Part shown: in pieces, positions 16,712 to 25,869 of the stretch
How positions within the stretch are numbered: the stretch's first letter is position 1
Layout of the letters: each line of letters starts with the position of its first letter
Assembly: GCF_001580535.1 (NCBI RefSeq)
Contig: NZ_LHZA01000155.1
Coordinates: 1 to 64,000, forward strand
Source of the DNA: Acetobacter cerevisiae
Lineage (GTDB): Bacteria; Pseudomonadota; Alphaproteobacteria; Acetobacterales; Acetobacteraceae
DNA: 64,000 bases
Reading direction: 5' to 3'
The notes under the pieces: generated by a model
What the model was told of the DNA's origin: nothing
What the model saw: only the letters and a program-made list of their open reading frames with translations
Database searches by the model: none
Made by a program: the position numbers and the translations under genes

Positions 16712-16744
16712 GCCGACGTTCACACAGTTTTAGACGAGGCTGAC

Positions 16745-16808
16745 AAAACGTGCGGCGCGCTGTGTCCTGAGAAAACTCTCAGACCTGCGCACCGCACGTT
16801 TTTGTTTT
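16745..16808 (+). terminator. Intrinsic terminator after glmS
   Basis: The left arm ACGTGCGG-CGCGC (16748-16760) pairs with GCGC-ACCGCACGT (about 16787-16799). A smaller internal hairpin (CTGAG/CTCAG) lies in the loop, and the stem is followed by a T-rich run. On the other strand the stem is followed by TTTTG, so it may also serve the convergent DUF3108 gene. Confidence 0.75.
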
Positions 16809-16809
16809 T

Positions 16810-17646
16810 TCAGGTCGCCTGCTTCGGCGTCCCGTCCAGAAGAATGGTAATGCGGCCAAGTTTGGGGTGATCGATCTCAACCCGCACCGCTACAAAACCG
16901 GCTTCTCCTATTTTTTCAAACCACGCCCGGCCCGGCTGCGGGTTCCGCAACTTGCTCTTCTCGCTGTTGAACTTGAAGCCTTCGGTCTGCTGCGCCACAA
17001 AATCACACCGCAGCGCATCTTCACCCCATTCCAGCGGACCGCCGGAAGGAAGGCGTTGTAAGCCCACCGGGTGCATGGAGAGTGTGCTCAGACGCATGCC
17101 ATCAAAAACTTTCGCCTGCCCGCTACAGCTCTGGGTGGTGCGGACCTGATGCAGCAAATTCATCAACGCAGCGAGGGTATCAATGGCCCCTTTTTTGTCG
17201 GCGTCGGGCACAACTTCCCGGTCCGTCTCGGCCGGGTCAAGCTGGGTGACCACAGGCATCTGATCCCGATAGGCCAGAGAGACATGGCGGTTCCGGCCAC
17301 GAGACCAGCCCACGCTATCATACGCGGCAGGCTCTGCGGTCTGGCCTGCAAACTGCCCCTGCGCACTGGTCTGCAAATTCGTTTTCATGAACAGGCCGAA
17401 AAACCCGCCTGTCCTGATATGGGCGGCAACCCCATATTGCGTCTCGCTCAGCCGATAGGACGCCTGAATATCCATGACGTTGAAGCCATGCGCATAGACA
17501 CGATAGTTCACGACAGTCTGAGCCAACGCGGCATCAGCGCGCGCGACAGAGCCACACCCGCTCACCAGTAAAAGTCCGGCACACAGGCCCGGCACAAGAG
17601 ACCTCAAAAGAGCGGCCCCACCGGACAGCAAACGTAAACGCGGCAT
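16810..17646 (-). CDS. DUF3108 domain envelope protein
   Basis: Protein of 278 residues with an N-terminal signal: basic start, a hydrophobic stretch and a lipobox-like LVSGC (cysteine about residue 31 from this ATG). A Sec type I cleavage after ARADA is the alternative. The remainder is beta-rich and fits the DUF3108 family of exported proteins, whose function is unknown. The ATG at 17646 has an AAGGA site five bases upstream. An in-frame TTG five codons earlier is less likely. It is co-directional with and follows the IclR regulator by 21 bases, so they may be co-transcribed. I cannot assign a role. An outer-membrane or periplasmic location is inferred. Confidence 0.7.
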   Translation of the reverse strand: MPRLRLLSGGAALLRSLVPGLCAGLLLVSGCGSVARADAALAQTVVNYRVYAHGFNVMDIQASYRLSETQYGVAAHIRTGGFFGLFMKTNLQTSAQGQFAGQTAEPAAYDSVGWSRGRNRHVSLAYRDQMPVVTQLDPAETDREVVPDADKKGAIDTLAALMNLLHQVRTTQSCSGQAKVFDGMRLSTLSMHPVGLQRLPSGGPLEWGEDALRCDFVAQQTEGFKFNSEKSKLRNPQPGRAWFEKIGEAGFVAVRVEIDHPKLGRITILLDGTPKQAT

Positions 17647-17667
17647 AGCATTCCTTTTCAAACGGCC

Positions 17668-18465
17668 TCAGACAGACTCGGCCTGCACAGGACGATACCC
17701 CAACCGGCGGGAAAGCGCCTGCGCCAGAGCCCCAGCCATGCGCCCAAGCTGGCTGACATCATAACGACCAAGCTCAGTTTGCGGCAGGCTCAGTCCTACC
17801 CCCGCCACCATGCGCCCGGAATGATCCTTCACCCCGGCGCCGAAGCACCAAAGGCCATCATGGATCTGTTCATCATCCACGGCGTAACCACGTTCTCTGA
17901 TTTCCGCGATTTCCCGCACCAGAGTCGTGACTGAGCGGATACCGTTGGGCGTCAGCGGTTCCGGCCATGTTGAAGCTGGATGCAGGGTCAGCCACTCCCG
18001 GAAGGCGTTATCGTCCATCTCGGCCAGCATGGCATTGCCTGTGGCCGTAAATATGGCAGGCAGACGCATGCCGACGCGGAAGGACGCGCCCAGCACCGTC
18101 GCACTGTTCCGGCAGGCCATGTAGACCACCTCCGTATCTTCCAGCACCGTGAGTGTGACCGTGAAGGCCGCGAGGTCCGAGAAGCTTTCCAGAGTCTGGT
18201 AAAATTCCGTCACCAGATCCCGCCGTTCCGTCACCCCTCCGGCCCAGTCCAGCAGGCGCGCGCCCAGCCGATAGCCTTGTGTGACGGTTTTTTCCAGCAG
18301 CCCCAGTTCCACCATAACCGCCACCAGCCCGTGGACTGTGCTGCGGGGCAGTTCAAGCTGGCGGGCGATATCAGCCGCAAGCGGCGGGCGCTCTGTGCTT
18401 TTCACCAGATCCAGAATGCGCACAGCCCGGCGCAGGGCGGGCACAGAGTCATGAGATTTGGACAT
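17668..18465 (-). CDS. IclR-family transcriptional regulator
   Basis: Protein of 265 residues. The winged helix-turn-helix lies near the N-terminus (about 10-65, containing ADIARQLELPRSTVHGLVA). A C-terminal effector-binding GAF-like domain includes the family's HDGLWCFGAGVKD and VAGVGLSLP segments. IclR regulators usually respond to small organic or aromatic acids and bind short palindromes. The ATG at 18465 is preferred to a TTG at 18492. A nested palindrome about 60-100 bases upstream is a good candidate operator for autoregulation. The gene is divergent from glutathione peroxidase and followed by the DUF3108 gene. Effector and targets cannot be read. Confidence 0.85.
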   Translation of the reverse strand: MSKSHDSVPALRRAVRILDLVKSTERPPLAADIARQLELPRSTVHGLVAVMVELGLLEKTVTQGYRLGARLLDWAGGVTERRDLVTEFYQTLESFSDLAAFTVTLTVLEDTEVVYMACRNSATVLGASFRVGMRLPAIFTATGNAMLAEMDDNAFREWLTLHPASTWPEPLTPNGIRSVTTLVREIAEIRERGYAVDDEQIHDGLWCFGAGVKDHSGRMVAGVGLSLPQTELGRYDVSQLGRMAGALAQALSRRLGYRPVQAESV

Positions 18466-18524
18466 GCCGTTTCTTATTTTCCTTGTTGACAAAGAGGGGC
18501 CTTACCCTCATTATTCCAAATACG

Positions 18525-18569
18525 GGATCGAGTTCAATATAATGAACAATAAAAATCAGAACTCGATCC
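18525..18569. promoter_or_regulatory. Nested palindrome, candidate IclR-family operator
   Basis: An 11-base inverted repeat (GGATCGAGTTC at 18525-18535, GAACTCGATCC at 18559-18569) encloses a second palindrome, GTTCA-ATATAA-TGAAC at 18532-18547. The GTTC/GAAC half-sites are shared by both arms, giving three appropriately oriented half-sites. It lies in the 278-base space between the divergent IclR-type regulator and glutathione peroxidase genes. AT-centred palindromes of about 15 bases are typical IclR-family targets. Binding is inferred. Confidence 0.5.
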
Positions 18570-18743
18570 TCCCGCAGACTATTCTGGTGGAAGCCTGACA
18601 AGAACCCGGAACAGGGCAGCAGGCTTCCCCCCGGACTTTTCTGATCTGACACATCTCCCCCTCCACACTCGCTCCTTTGGTTCTCTTACGCTAAACAGGA
18701 CAGACGCAAGTCCCGTCAATGTCGTAAAGATGAGTGCCTGACC

Positions 18744-19229
18744 GTGACCACACTCTATGATTTTACCCTCCCCGCCCTTGAAGGTGGTGAGATCAATCTG
18801 GCTGATTACCGTGGCCGGCCCGTTCTGATTGTGAACACGGCCTCCAAATGCGGCTTTACCCCGCAATATGAAGGGCTTCAGGCCCTGTGGTACCAGTTCC
18901 GCAGCATGGGGCTGGTTGTTATCGGGATTCCCAGCAACGATTTTGGGGCGCAGGAGCCGGGAACGGCCTCCGATATTGCCTCTTTCTGCCATCGGAACTA
19001 CGGCGTGAGCTTTCCTATGGCGGCTCGCTCCCCGGTAAAAGGCCCCCACACCATTCCGCTGTTCCGCTGGCTGGACAAGGAGTGCGGTTTTCTGGCCCGC
19101 CCCCGCTGGAACTTCTACAAATATCTGACCAACCGAAAGGGTAAACCTGTCGACTGGTTTTCCAGTATTACGCCGCCCACCTCCGCCCGTGTGACCAAAG
19201 CGGTGGAACGTGTGATCCTGAACCCCTGA
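18744..19229 (+). CDS. Glutathione peroxidase family protein (Cys type)
   Basis: Peroxidase of 161 residues that reduces hydrogen or lipid hydroperoxides, using glutathione or thioredoxin. NTASKCGFTPQY carries the peroxidatic Cys36. The catalytic tetrad partners are Gln70 in SNDFGAQEPG, and Trp122-Asn123 in RWNFYKY. The block SNDFGGQEPG of most relatives has one Gly changed to Ala. Start is GTG at 18744. There is no signal peptide, so it is cytoplasmic. It is transcribed divergently from the IclR regulator, which could control it through the palindrome between them, though that is unproven. Confidence 0.85.
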   Translation: MTTLYDFTLPALEGGEINLADYRGRPVLIVNTASKCGFTPQYEGLQALWYQFRSMGLVVIGIPSNDFGAQEPGTASDIASFCHRNYGVSFPMAARSPVKGPHTIPLFRWLDKECGFLARPRWNFYKYLTNRKGKPVDWFSSITPPTSARVTKAVERVILNP

Positions 19230-19243
19230 GCCGGGTTTAGTGT

Positions 19244-19927
19244 TTAACGAGGAACGATCAGCCCATCCCGCAGCGTGACCACCCGGTCCATGCGGGTCAG
19301 GAGTTCTTCATTATGGGTGGCGACCAGAGCCGCCAGCCCCTGCCCGCGCACAGCCGCCATCAGTTCCGAGAACACGGCATCTGCTGTGCGCACATCCAGA
19401 TTGCCAGTCGGTTCATCCGCCAGCAACAAAGCGGGGTTATTTGCCAGCGCGCGGGCAATCGCCACGCGCTGCTGCTCACCGCCGGACAGCTTGCCCGGCA
19501 GGTGGCTCACGCGGTGCGCCAGACCAAACATGTCCAGCAGCTTTTCCGCTTTCTGACGCGCCTCGGCCTTGCGCACGCCAGCAATCATCTGCGGCAGCAT
19601 GACGTTCTCACGCGCTGTGAACTCCGCCAGCAGGTGGTGGAACTGATAAACGAAGCCAATCTGGTCACGCCGCAACGCCGTGCGCCCCACCTCCGGCAAG
19701 CCATGCGTCCGCTGGCCGCATATCTCAATCTCGCCTTCGTCTGGCGTATCCAGCAGGCCAGCCAGATGGAGCAGCGTAGATTTCCCGGTACCCGAGGGAG
19801 CCACAAGCGCGACAATCTCACCCGCATGCAGGGTGAAGTCCACGCCCTGCAAAACAGGCAGCGTGCCGTCTTCCCCGCTTTTATAGGTCTTCTTCACGCC
19901 GCGCAGGCTGAGGGCGACATTACTCAT
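19244..19927 (-). CDS. lolD: Lipoprotein-releasing ABC transporter, ATP-binding subunit
   Basis: ABC ATPase of 227 residues that powers release of outer-membrane-bound lipoproteins from the inner membrane to LolA. Walker A is APSGTGKS at 44-51 (Ala and Pro replace the more usual Gly-Ser), the signature is [15 protein letters not shown] and Walker [13 protein letters not shown]. The ATG at 19927 is the start that gives the usual length; it overlaps the lolC stop by eight bases (ATGAGTAA). Together with the adjacent permease it makes a LolC2D2-type complex. MacB-type ATPases are similar, but the neighbour settles it. Confidence 0.9.
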   Translation of the reverse strand: MSNVALSLRGVKKTYKSGEDGTLPVLQGVDFTLHAGEIVALVAPSGTGKSTLLHLAGLLDTPDEGEIEICGQRTHGLPEVGRTALRRDQIGFVYQFHHLLAEFTARENVMLPQMIAGVRKAEARQKAEKLLDMFGLAHRVSHLPGKLSGGEQQRVAIARALANNPALLLADEPTGNLDVRTADAVFSELMAAVRGQGLAALVATHNEELLTRMDRVVTLRDGLIVPR

Positions 19928-21170
19928 GGCGCAATGCCTCCACAGGATCAGTTTTTGCCGCACGCCATGAGGGATACAGCGTGGCGAGCAGAGAGAGGGT
20001 CAGAGCCATGGCAATCACCTCGCCCACCTGCCCCCAGACCAGCTTGGCCGGAAGGTGTTCGAGGTAATAAACCTCCGGGTTAAACAGATTCGTGCCGGTC
20101 AACTTCTGCAGCGCCTGACGAATCCGCTCGATATTCTCACAGAACACCACGCCCAGCAGCGTTCCGGCCACGGTGCCGGTGACACCAACAGAAGCCCCGC
20201 ACATCAGGAAGATGCGCATAATGGCCCCTCGGCTGGCCCCAATGGTGCGCAGCACGGCAATATCGCCCGTCTTGTCCTTCACCATCATGATCAGGGAAGA
20301 AATGACGTTAAAGGCTGCGACCAGAATGATCAGCGTCAGGATCAGGAACATGACGTTCTGTTCCACCTGCACCGCGCCAAACAGAGCATTGTTGGCATTG
20401 GTCCAGTCCAGCACCCGCAGGCCGGGTTCTCCGATGGCATTCACAATCCGCATCGTCACCGGGCGAATGTTCTGCTCATCCTTCGCCATGACCTGAATCT
20501 GGGTCACCTTGTCAGGCATCTGGAAATAGACCTGCGCGGCGTGCATCGGCAGGAAGACGTAGCTGGAATTGTAGTCGTTCACGCCCGCATCAAAAATGGC
20601 CACCACATGATAGGCCCGCACGCGAGGTACGGTGCCAAACGCCGTGGCCGCGCCATCGGGCGAAACCAGCGTGATGCGTGAGCCAATGGACAGCCCCGCA
20701 CGATCCGCCAGCGTCACGCCGATGGCGATGGAATCGTCACTGCCGAAATCATCCAGCGTGCCCGCCACCAGCGAGGAACTGACGCCTTTCAGGTCCAGCA
20801 AGCCCTGCCGGGTCATGCCATGCACCACCCCGCCGGAATTGTAAGACCCCGCACTAAGCAGCACCTGTCCTTCAATGAGTGGGGTTGCGCTGATAACGCC
20901 CGGCACTTTCCGCACCCGAGCCGCAACATCCTCATACTGAGAAATGGTGCGGCCCGCGCCGTAAATGCTCAGATCCCCATTCAGGCCGAGAATACGGCCC
21001 ATCAGGTCAGCCTGAAAGCCGTTCATCACCGCCATGACGATGATGAGCGTGGCGACCCCGAGGGCAATCCCCACAAGCGAGAAAATGGCAATGACGGAAA
21101 CAAAGCGTTCCCCGCGCCGTGCCCGAAGGTAGCGGCCTGCCACGGCCCGCTCGAAGGGACCAAACATCAT
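19920..21170 (-). CDS. lolC: Lipoprotein-releasing ABC transporter, permease subunit
   Basis: Inner-membrane permease of 416 residues with the LolC/LolE layout: one N-terminal helix (about 22-45, near [21 protein letters not shown]), a large periplasmic domain (about 46-270), and three C-terminal helices. It begins with the [18 protein letters not shown] segment typical of the family. Alphaproteobacteria generally have a single LolC/E-type permease that homodimerises, and only one gene is present here. Its start and the proS stop share one base, and its stop overlaps lolD, giving a proS-lolC-lolD operon. Confidence 0.92.
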   Translation of the reverse strand: MMFGPFERAVAGRYLRARRGERFVSVIAIFSLVGIALGVATLIIVMAVMNGFQADLMGRILGLNGDLSIYGAGRTISQYEDVAARVRKVPGVISATPLIEGQVLLSAGSYNSGGVVHGMTRQGLLDLKGVSSSLVAGTLDDFGSDDSIAIGVTLADRAGLSIGSRITLVSPDGAATAFGTVPRVRAYHVVAIFDAGVNDYNSSYVFLPMHAAQVYFQMPDKVTQIQVMAKDEQNIRPVTMRIVNAIGEPGLRVLDWTNANNALFGAVQVEQNVMFLILTLIILVAAFNVISSLIMMVKDKTGDIAVLRTIGASRGAIMRIFLMCGASVGVTGTVAGTLLGVVFCENIERIRQALQKLTGTNLFNPEVYYLEHLPAKLVWGQVGEVIAMALTLSLLATLYPSWRAAKTDPVEALRHE

Positions 21171-22486
21171 CAGTCTGCCAGCACCAGAGCGAGAGCGTCT
21201 TCCACACTGACTTCCTTGCGCTCACCCGTTGCGCGGCGCTTGAGCTCCACGCGGCCTTCCTTGGCGCTACGCGGGCCGACGACGATCTGCCAGGGGTGGC
21301 CCATCAGATCCGCATCCGCGAATTTCGCACCGGCACGGTCCGTGCGGTCGTCATAGAGGAAGGCTTCGATATTGGTGTTGTAGATCTGCTCACACATGGC
21401 GTCACAGGTTTCATCACCCACCTTCAGGTTGATGATTACTGCACGGAACGGTGCGACCGCATCCGGCCAGATAATGCCGGCATCATCATGGCTGGCTTCA
21501 ATAATGGCCCCCGCCAGACGGGAGACGCCAATACCGTAAGACCCCATTTCCGGATAGACCGGTGTGCCTTCCGGCCCGCTGACCGTCACATCCATGGATT
21601 GGGTATATTTGGTACCAAAGTGGAAAATATGCCCCACTTCCACGCCACGCCCTTCCCGACGGCGGTCTTCCGGCACGGCATCCCATGCGGCGGTATCGTG
21701 CATTTCATCGGTTGCGGCATAGGGTGTGGTCACGCGCTTGTAGAAGACTTCCAGCGCTTTGGGGTCTTCCACATTCACCGGCTCATCCAGCCAGTCCTGC
21801 TCTTCCAGAGCGGCATCATAGAACACGCCACTTTCCCCTGTCGGGGCGAGGATCAGGAATTCGTGGCTCAGCTCACCACCAATCGGCCCGGTATCGGCAC
21901 GCATCGGCACGGCCCGCACACCCAGACGCTGGAACGTGCGCAGGTAAGCCAGCAGCATGCGGCGATAGGTGGCGACAGCAGAGTCGTAATCCAGATCAAA
22001 GCTGTAGGCATCTTTCATCAGGAATTCGCGGCCGCGCATCACGCCAAAACGCGGACGCACTTCATCACGGAATTTCCACTGGATATGATACAGCATCTGC
22101 GGAAGGTCCTTGTAGGACTTCACAGCCTGCCCGAACAGATCGGTGATCATTTCCTCATTGGTCGGCCCGTAAAGCAGTTCGCGTTTATGGCGGTCCTGAA
22201 TGCGCAGCATTTCCGGGCCATACGCGTCATACCGGCCGGAACGCTTCCACAAATCAGCGGACTGAAGAGTGGGCATCAGCACTTCCTGCGCGCCAATCCG
22301 GTCCTGCTCTTCCCGCACGATCTGGCTGATATTGCGCAGAACCTTCAGGCCTGCGGGGAGCCAGGCATAAATGCCGGAGGCCGTCTGCCGGATCAGGCCG
22401 GCCCGTAGCATGAGCCGATGCGAGACGATCTGCGCCTCTGCCGGGTTTTCCTTAAGCGTGGGAAGAAAACTACGCGAAAGACGCAT
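21170..22486 (-). CDS. proS: Prolyl-tRNA synthetase (short, alphaproteobacterial type)
   Basis: Class II aminoacyl-tRNA synthetase that charges tRNA-Pro, 438 residues. The sequence shows the motif 1 region ([20 protein letters not shown]), motif 2 ([20 protein letters not shown]) and motif 3 ([13 protein letters not shown]), followed by an anticodon-binding domain from about residue 345. The large editing insertion of the 570-residue bacterial form is absent, which is the normal short form in Alphaproteobacteria and not a truncation. It heads the operon with lolC and lolD and has its own upstream space of 167 bases after rnj. Confidence 0.95.
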   Translation of the reverse strand: MRLSRSFLPTLKENPAEAQIVSHRLMLRAGLIRQTASGIYAWLPAGLKVLRNISQIVREEQDRIGAQEVLMPTLQSADLWKRSGRYDAYGPEMLRIQDRHKRELLYGPTNEEMITDLFGQAVKSYKDLPQMLYHIQWKFRDEVRPRFGVMRGREFLMKDAYSFDLDYDSAVATYRRMLLAYLRTFQRLGVRAVPMRADTGPIGGELSHEFLILAPTGESGVFYDAALEEQDWLDEPVNVEDPKALEVFYKRVTTPYAATDEMHDTAAWDAVPEDRRREGRGVEVGHIFHFGTKYTQSMDVTVSGPEGTPVYPEMGSYGIGVSRLAGAIIEASHDDAGIIWPDAVAPFRAVIINLKVGDETCDAMCEQIYNTNIEAFLYDDRTDRAGAKFADADLMGHPWQIVVGPRSAKEGRVELKRRATGERKEVSVEDALALVLAD

Positions 22487-22569
22487 GATGCACTCAGCCT
22501 TGTCTGGCAGGTGAGACCACAGGCGGCCTCACTCTGAAATTTTACTCTGTAATCTGCTCTAAAACAGTG

Positions 22570-22621
22570 CGGCGACAAAGAAAACCCGCCTGATGCAGGT
22601 CTTCTTTTAGCCGCCGTTTTT
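22570..22621. terminator. Hairpin between rnj and proS, possible terminator
   Basis: AAGAAAACC (22578-22586) pairs with GGTCTTCTT (22598-22606, one G-U), with an outer CGGCG/CGCCG stem (22570-22574, 22612-22616). On the plus strand TTTTT follows directly. On the minus strand, where rnj ends, only a short GTTTTAG follows after a few bases. It may end rnj transcription before proS, but the better T-run is on the other strand. Confidence 0.45.
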
Positions 22622-22653
22622 ACCCTGCTCTGCGCAAGGTAAGGGTCCGCGCG

Positions 22654-24300
22654 TCAGACGCGCAGAACGTGAACATCCACCAGCGGACGCTTCTGAAGTT
22701 TGCGGCCAAGTGCGCGACGCAGCGCAGTTTTGGCGGCATCCCGGAAGGACTGGTCATCGCTCCGCAGTTCATCAGGAATCACATCAATCGCGTTGGCGAA
22801 CTCTTCGCGCACGCGCACGCTTTCCAGATCATCCGGGTCCAGCAGACCGGGGGCGCTGACTTTCGGCTCACCGATAACGAAGCCTTCGTCATCCACCGCA
22901 AAGCTGGCAATCACCACACCATTGAACAGCATCTTGCGGCGAGCCGCCAGCACGCCACCGTTCATGGGCAGCAGACGCCCGGCATCCAGAGCCAGACGGC
23001 CAGACGGTGCGGTATCGACCACTTCCACCTTGCCGGGGGCGAGACGCAGGATGTCACCATCTTCCAGCAGGATCGGCGCGATGTCCTTTTCCTGAGCCAG
23101 AGCGGCATGGGCCGTCAGATGGCGCCATTCGCCATGCACCGGCACGGCATATTTCGGCCGGACCAGATCATACATGGTGCGCACATCATCGCCCGTCGCG
23201 TGACCGGACACATGCACAAAGGCTTCCTTGTCCGTAATCACGCGCACGCCGCGGCGGGAAAGGTTATCCTGCACCGCCATGATGGCGCGCTCGTTGCCCG
23301 GAATCATACGGCTGGAATAAATCACCGTATCGCCCTCACCGAGGGACACATTCGGGTGCATATCCAGAGAGATGCGGGACAGAGCGGAGCGCGGCTCCCC
23401 CTGACTGCCGGTGATGATCATGACGATCTGATCATCCGGCACGTCATTCACGTCCTGCTCCGTCAGGAACGGCAGCACACCGGACAGATAGCCGCACTCA
23501 CGCGCCGCCACATCCAGATTGCGCAGAGACCGGCCAACCAGCACCACCGTGCGGCCAGCAGCCTGAGCGGCCATGGCGATGGTTTCCACACGCGCCACGT
23601 TGGAAGCAAAGCAGGTGACGGCAATGCGTCCCTTCAGCCCACTGATGAGGTCCGTCATGCTGCGACGCACTTCGGATTCCGAACGGGAGGGACCGGAACT
23701 CATCACGTTGGTGCTGTCACACACCAGCGCCAGAACGCCTTCGTCCCCCACTTCCTTCAGACGCTTGACGTCTGTCGGCGGGCCAACCAGCGGATCGGGG
23801 TCCAGCTTCCAGTCACCCGTATGTACGATCACGCCATCAGGCGTGCGCAGCACAACAGCCTGTGCTTCCGGCACAGAGTGGGTGACGGGGATGAATTCCA
23901 GATCAAACGGACCGACCTTGAACTCACCGCCACAGGGAATGACGTGAATAGGCACCTGCTGGAGCAGACGTGCTTCACCCAGCTTGCGGCGCAGCACGGC
24001 ACCTGCAAACGGCGTCACATAAACAGGGCACTGCAGCAGCGGCCACACATGCGCGACAGCGCCAATGTGATCTTCATGCGCATGGGTGATGACCAGACCG
24101 GCCAGCTTATCCTTGCGTTCCGCAATAAAGGTGGGGTCCGGCACCAGAATTTCTGCTTCCGGGGTGTCATTCCCGCTAAAGCCGATGCCGCAATCTATCG
24201 CCAGCCAGGTTTCCCCAAGGCGATAGAGATTCAGATTCATGCCAATCTCGCCCGTTCCGCCCAGGGGCAGAAAGACGAGATCGCCGTTCTGTTCTGTCAT
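22654..24300 (-). CDS. rnj: Ribonuclease J
   Basis: Metallo-beta-lactamase/beta-CASP ribonuclease of 548 residues acting in RNA maturation and decay (endonuclease and 5'-3' exonuclease). The metal-binding motif THAHEDHIGA has HAHEDH at 73-78. GDWKLDP supplies the metal-bridging Asp, a CFASNVARVE segment belongs to beta-CASP, and HVSGHA is the beta-CASP motif C region. It is last in the nuo operon readthrough group nuoN-birA-coaX-rnj, an order seen across Alphaproteobacteria, with eight bases after the coaX stop. Confidence 0.93.
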   Translation of the reverse strand: MTEQNGDLVFLPLGGTGEIGMNLNLYRLGETWLAIDCGIGFSGNDTPEAEILVPDPTFIAERKDKLAGLVITHAHEDHIGAVAHVWPLLQCPVYVTPFAGAVLRRKLGEARLLQQVPIHVIPCGGEFKVGPFDLEFIPVTHSVPEAQAVVLRTPDGVIVHTGDWKLDPDPLVGPPTDVKRLKEVGDEGVLALVCDSTNVMSSGPSRSESEVRRSMTDLISGLKGRIAVTCFASNVARVETIAMAAQAAGRTVVLVGRSLRNLDVAARECGYLSGVLPFLTEQDVNDVPDDQIVMIITGSQGEPRSALSRISLDMHPNVSLGEGDTVIYSSRMIPGNERAIMAVQDNLSRRGVRVITDKEAFVHVSGHATGDDVRTMYDLVRPKYAVPVHGEWRHLTAHAALAQEKDIAPILLEDGDILRLAPGKVEVVDTAPSGRLALDAGRLLPMNGGVLAARRKMLFNGVVIASFAVDDEGFVIGEPKVSAPGLLDPDDLESVRVREEFANAIDVIPDELRSDDQSFRDAAKTALRRALGRKLQKRPLVDVHVLRV

Positions 24301-24308
24301 AAGTAGTA

Positions 24309-25121
24309 CTACCCTTCTGTCAAAAAGTCTTTTTCGATTGTGAGACGCGGCAAGGGATTCCGCCCCGCCAATATCCGCAGCCCGTTAAGGGTCAGCATTG
24401 AATCCACGTGATCAAACACCGTTGTGCCTTCCGAGAAGAGCGGAGCCAGACCGCCAGTTGCGAGCACCTTCATGTTTTGCCCGACTTCCTGCCTGATCCT
24501 CTCGACGATCCCCTCGATCAAACCCACGTAACCCCAGAACACGCCTGACCGCATAGCGGCCACTGTATTACGCCCAATGACGGAATCCACCGCCGGGCGT
24601 CCAATTCCTATTCTCGGCAACCGTGCGGCTGCCTGATGCAGAGCCTCAACCGAAAGGTTGATGCCCGGTGCAATTACACCCCCGCAATAGCTGCCCTCTG
24701 CATCCACCACATCAAAGGTTGTGGCGGTGCCAAAATCAATCACCGTCAACGGACCACCGTACAGATGGTGTGCCGCAAGCCCGTTTAAAAGCCGGTCCAC
24801 GCCAACTTCGTCCGGATTATCCATTTTGATGGAAAATCCCCAGTCCAGCCGGGCGGACGCCAGCAGCGGCTCCACCGCAAACCACTGGCGACACAGGGTG
24901 CGCAGATGGTAGAGTGCTGCGGGCACCACCGTGCCAATCACAGCGCCTTCAATATCATCCGCTGCAATCCCCTGCATCTTCAGCAGGGCCAGCAGCCAGA
25001 CCGCGTACTCATCAGACGTGCGCTGGGCCTGCATGGTAATGCGCCAGACACCCCGCCATTTTTCGCCATCATGCACGGCAAACACGACATTCGTGTTGCC
25101 AGCATCAATGACGAGAAGCAA
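24309..25121 (-). CDS. coaX: Type III pantothenate kinase
   Basis: First enzyme of coenzyme A synthesis, 270 residues, ASKHA fold. The N-terminal phosphate loop is IDAGNTN (Asp6), with [11 protein letters not shown] as the second conserved block and TGGLAP as the third nucleotide-contacting block. Type III enzymes use a monovalent cation and are not feedback inhibited by CoA. The only start that preserves the beta-strand LLVIDAG is a TTG at 25121, and this overlaps the birA 3' end by 17 bases in another frame, so translation is probably coupled. Confidence 0.93.
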   Translation of the reverse strand: MLLVIDAGNTNVVFAVHDGEKWRGVWRITMQAQRTSDEYAVWLLALLKMQGIAADDIEGAVIGTVVPAALYHLRTLCRQWFAVEPLLASARLDWGFSIKMDNPDEVGVDRLLNGLAAHHLYGGPLTVIDFGTATTFDVVDAEGSYCGGVIAPGINLSVEALHQAAARLPRIGIGRPAVDSVIGRNTVAAMRSGVFWGYVGLIEGIVERIRQEVGQNMKVLATGGLAPLFSEGTTVFDHVDSMLTLNGLRILAGRNPLPRLTIEKDFLTEG

Positions 25122-25869
25122 CGTCAGCCCCCTGTTCTGCCAGCAGGATATCCCCTGTTGCGATCGTTTTCATGCCCTGTTCCGTCTCAAGCAGAAGCCG
25201 TCCATCAGCGGCAAGCCCTGCAAACTGGCCCTTTTCATAAGTAGTCCCGCCGCTTACGACAAGGGGCGTGCCCACAGGATGTGCACGTTTCCGCCATTCC
25301 GCACACAAAACGGCAAAGCCATCCTGCTGCCAGACAGCACACCAGTGCGCCAGCTGCGCGAGAATGGCGCGGGCCACATCAGCAGGCGGCGGGACCGGGC
25401 CACACTGCCCTAAAGAGGCCGCTCTCCGGCCAATCTGCGCTTCCTCCGGCGGCTGCACGAGGTTGGCCCCCATACCGATAACCAGCATCGGCCCTTCCCG
25501 CTCAATCAGGATGCCACCGAGCTTCTGGCCGTCCAGCAGAATATCATTCGGCCATTTGATCATCAGCCGGTCTCGCGCCGCGGGAACGCTGGTCGCCAGC
25601 CCTTCAAAAAACGCCAGAGACGCCACAAAGGGCCAGCCCCCCAGTGCGTCCAGCCCCGCCTGCCCCGCATCCAGCAGAACAGAAAAGGCAAGACTTTGCC
25701 CGGCATTGGCCCAGTTGCGCCCCCGGCTACCGCGCCCTTTTGTCTGGCGCAATGCCAGAAGCGCCAGCCCCGGTGCTTCTCCGGTGCGGGCGCGTTCCAG
25801 ACAGACATCGGAGGTGGACGTCAGTTCCTCATAACATTCCAGCCGCCAGGCTGCCGTCGGCTCACTCAT
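25105..25869 (-). CDS. birA: Biotin-[acetyl-CoA-carboxylase] ligase
   Basis: Class I biotin protein ligase of 254 residues. It activates biotin as biotinyl-AMP and transfers it to the carrier lysine of acetyl-CoA carboxylase. The biotin/ATP-binding loop [10 protein letters not shown] lies at 44-53, KWPND at 105-109 and KLGGILIE at 116-123. It has no N-terminal helix-turn-helix, so it does not act as a repressor, unlike E. coli BirA. The ATG overlaps the nuoN stop (ATGA) and the 3' end overlaps coaX. Confidence 0.93.
   Translation of the reverse strand: MSEPTAAWRLECYEELTSTSDVCLERARTGEAPGLALLALRQTKGRGSRGRNWANAGQSLAFSVLLDAGQAGLDALGGWPFVASLAFFEGLATSVPAARDRLMIKWPNDILLDGQKLGGILIEREGPMLVIGMGANLVQPPEEAQIGRRAASLGQCGPVPPPADVARAILAQLAHWCAVWQQDGFAVLCAEWRKRAHPVGTPLVVSGGTTYEKGQFAGLAADGRLLLETEQGMKTIATGDILLAEQGADVASRH

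Noticed and set aside
21170-22486. Truncated prolyl-tRNA synthetase
   Set aside because: At 438 residues it is short against E. coli ProRS, but this is the normal alphaproteobacterial form without the editing insertion.
22669-24306. Plus-strand open frame of 545 codons mirroring rnj
   Set aside because: His/Gln-rich translation typical of an antisense shadow. rnj on the other strand has complete metallo-beta-lactamase motifs.
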